From assembly GCF_017355785.1 (NCBI RefSeq), contig NZ_JAFEWE010000016.1:62001-126000 (forward strand): a stretch of 64,000 nucleotides of DNA, given 5' to 3'. Below, one piece after another: positions 62,668 to 64,000 of this stretch. The notes under the pieces are model-generated. The model ran no database searches and was not told the DNA's origin. It saw only the letters and a program-made list of their open reading frames with translations. Each line of letters begins with the position of its first letter. Within the stretch, counting starts at the first letter, position 1. The DNA is from Desertivirga arenae (lineage in GTDB: Bacteria; Bacteroidota; Bacteroidia; Sphingobacteriales; Sphingobacteriaceae). A program made the position numbers and the translations under genes.

Positions 62668-62700
62668 AAAGGGGAAAGACAGGAATCTTTCCCCTTTTTT
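62668..62700. terminator. Bidirectional terminator between the PBP and TonB receptor genes
   Basis: AAAGGGGAAAG (62668-62678), loop ACAGGAAT and CTTTCCCCTTT (62687-62697) form an 11-bp perfect stem ending in a T-run. The minus-strand side continues with CTATTTTAT, so both convergent genes can end here. Confidence 0.9.
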
Positions 62701-62717
62701 GATGCTGTTCCGGGAGA

Positions 62718-64000
62718 TTAGAACCTGTAACGAAGCTCTGCCAGAAAATATCTGCTTTTCTGCGGCATTCCTGTCGAATTCCAGTATTGTGCATCGCCTA
62801 TATTGTTCGCCTTCAGACCCAGGCGATATTTGCCATAGTTGTAAAACACAGTGGCGTTAACAAGGGTGTATGAAGGATTGGTGAACAGGTTAGCACTGTC
62901 AAACCAGGAATCGTCTACATAATTTCCTCCCGCGCCAAAACCGATGCCACTTAGTTTTCCTCGCAATAGGGAGTAACTTAACCAGAGGTTGGCAACATTG
63001 CGGGGACTAGAAGTGAGGTTCTTTCCAGTGAGGGCCGGAGATGCTTTTGTATATTTGTTCTCATTGTAAGCATAGCCTGCAATCACGTTAAAGCCTTCGA
63101 ATGGATTTGCTGTTACATCGAATTCAAAACCTTTGCTGTTTTGTGTTCCATCCTGAACTGTGATCACCTGGTTTGCTGCACCGCCGCCAGGAGATACACT
63201 CTCCGTACGGGTTGAGTTCGTTACCTTGATATCGTAGTAGCTGGCCGAACCACTGATCCGGTTATTCATAAAGGCGAATTTAACACCCCCTTCCAACTGA
63301 TTACCATACTGCGGCTTCAAACCTGTTAGATCCGAGTTAACTTGCTGTTGGGCGGGAGCAAGGTAATTGAACCCATTCATGTAGTTAACAAATAAGGATA
63401 GTTTCTCTTTAAGAGGCTGGTAGACTAATCCCAGCTTTGGAGACAAAGCGGTTTTATCAAAGCCTCCGGTGTATTTTCCTGTTGACGGAGAGAAGTTGCC
63501 TTCTGTCTTATAATATTCGCCGCGTAGGCTAAGCATAGCCATCAAAGCGGGGGTAATATTAAAAACATCACTCACGTAAGCAGAATAGTTGTTGCTTGTA
63601 AAGGAAGAGGCCGACCAACCAGTAAGGGATAAAGCGTTAACCCGGTCGATGTTGAAATCAGGGATAGCCTGATTGATATCTACTTCATCGTATTTAAAGG
63701 TTACACGATTTAAAGTGTTATAAGTTCTGTTATAATCCAGGCCAGCTACAATTCTGTTCCTGAAACTACCGAGGTTGAAGTCGCCAATAAAGTTTTGCTG
63801 AAGCTGAACATTGCCGAAGTTTTCAGGTGTTTGATTTCTAACTGTACGGTTAATCTTAGTATCACTTAAGATAGCAAATGTTCCCCAAAGCAAACGGTCG
63901 TAATAACCTTCCGAGAATAAGAACTTAGTTTGTGATTTCCATTGATCAGAGATCTTGTACTCCGCTTCTGCTCCGATCTCATTCACACCCACTTTAGAGT
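62718..64000 (-). CDS. TonB-dependent receptor, siderophore type, C-terminal part (5' end outside window)
   Basis: The frame is open to the right edge, so the N-terminal plug, TonB box and signal peptide are outside the window. The visible 425 or so residues form outer-membrane barrel strands. Features include NRIVAGLDYNRTYNT, NNYSAYVSDVFNITPALMAMLSLRGEYY, ALSPKLGLVYQPLKEKLSLFVNYMNGF, GNQLEGGVKFAF, VIAGYAYNENKYTKA, NVANLWLSYSL and a C-terminal FLAELRYRF ending in Phe. This pattern is typical of ferrichrome/pyoverdine-type receptors (FhuA/FpvA branch) rather than SusC. It would import an iron-siderophore complex. No regulatory sequence is visible because the start is missing. Confidence 0.9.
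   Translation of the reverse strand, partial: SKVGVNEIGAEAEYKISDQWKSQTKFLFSEGYYDRLLWGTFAILSDTKINRTVRNQTPENFGNVQLQQNFIGDFNLGSFRNRIVAGLDYNRTYNTLNRVTFKYDEVDINQAIPDFNIDRVNALSLTGWSASSFTSNNYSAYVSDVFNITPALMAMLSLRGEYYKTEGNFSPSTGKYTGGFDKTALSPKLGLVYQPLKEKLSLFVNYMNGFNYLAPAQQQVNSDLTGLKPQYGNQLEGGVKFAFMNNRISGSASYYDIKVTNSTRTESVSPGGGAANQVITVQDGTQNSKGFEFDVTANPFEGFNVIAGYAYNENKYTKASPALTGKNLTSSPRNVANLWLSYSLLRGKLSGIGFGAGGNYVDDSWFDSANLFTNPSYTLVNATVFYNYGKYRLGLKANNIGDAQYWNSTGMPQKSRYFLAELRYRF

Overview
The window is chromosomal DNA from a member of the Bacteroidota, most likely the Sphingobacteriaceae (Pedobacter or Arcticibacter type). The evidence is a SusC/SusD pair, a hybrid two-component system (HTCS) regulator, many exported glycoside hydrolases, a long NagB fused to a PIG-L domain, promoters that fit the Bacteroidota consensus (TTTG, then TAnnTTTG) and almost no Shine-Dalgarno sequences. 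No tRNA, rRNA, insertion sequence, phage or CRISPR array was seen. Both ends cut genes: a GH2 beta-galactosidase on the left and a TonB-dependent receptor on the right.

Layout. (1) 1-9572: tail of a GH2 enzyme, NagB/PIG-L fusion, then a tightly packed GH92-GH28-GH92 operon. (2) 9697-10732: L-threonine 3-dehydrogenase with its own promoter. (3) 10794-26137: a complete polysaccharide utilization locus, with HTCS sensor-regulator, SusC, SusD, GH30, GH2, GH35 and a terminator. The enzyme set suggests a beta-galactan, such as arabinogalactan side chains. (4) 26196-32409: an SRPBCC protein, then a sigma-54 response regulator, a HAMP/PAS histidine kinase, a small membrane protein and a Kup potassium transporter. 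(5) 32415-38294: small hypothetical genes, a hybrid histidine kinase, an acyltransferase and a YbjJ-type MFS protein, mostly on the minus strand. (6) 38501-46299: a GH43-GH51-GH97 operon for arabinose- and galactose-containing glycans, then a secreted EEP-family hydrolase and an SBF-type transporter. (7) 46377-47745: a peroxide-defence operon (Ohr/OsmC, glutathione peroxidase, OhrR) with a palindromic operator. (8) 47829-54926: a DUF808 protein, an outer-membrane porin, three stand-alone receiver proteins and a large PAS histidine kinase ending in a STAS/SEC14-like domain. (9) 55024-64000: an unknown exported protein, a DUF1080 protein, a FucP-like sugar transporter with a LacI-type operator, a GH125 alpha-mannosidase, a class A penicillin-binding protein and the TonB receptor.

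How it works together. Glycans would be bound and imported by SusCD, cut by the exported GH enzymes and taken up through MFS carriers. A TACCCC-containing repeat lies both upstream of susC and upstream of the GH43 operon about 23 kb away. This suggests that one HTCS controls both the galactan and the arabinan side-chain enzymes. The GH92 and GH125 enzymes form a separate alpha-mannoside theme. The strongest candidates for new biology are this two-locus operator, the sigma-54 two-component module next to Kup with its upstream dyad, and the kinase fused to a STAS/SEC14-like domain beside three output-less receiver proteins.
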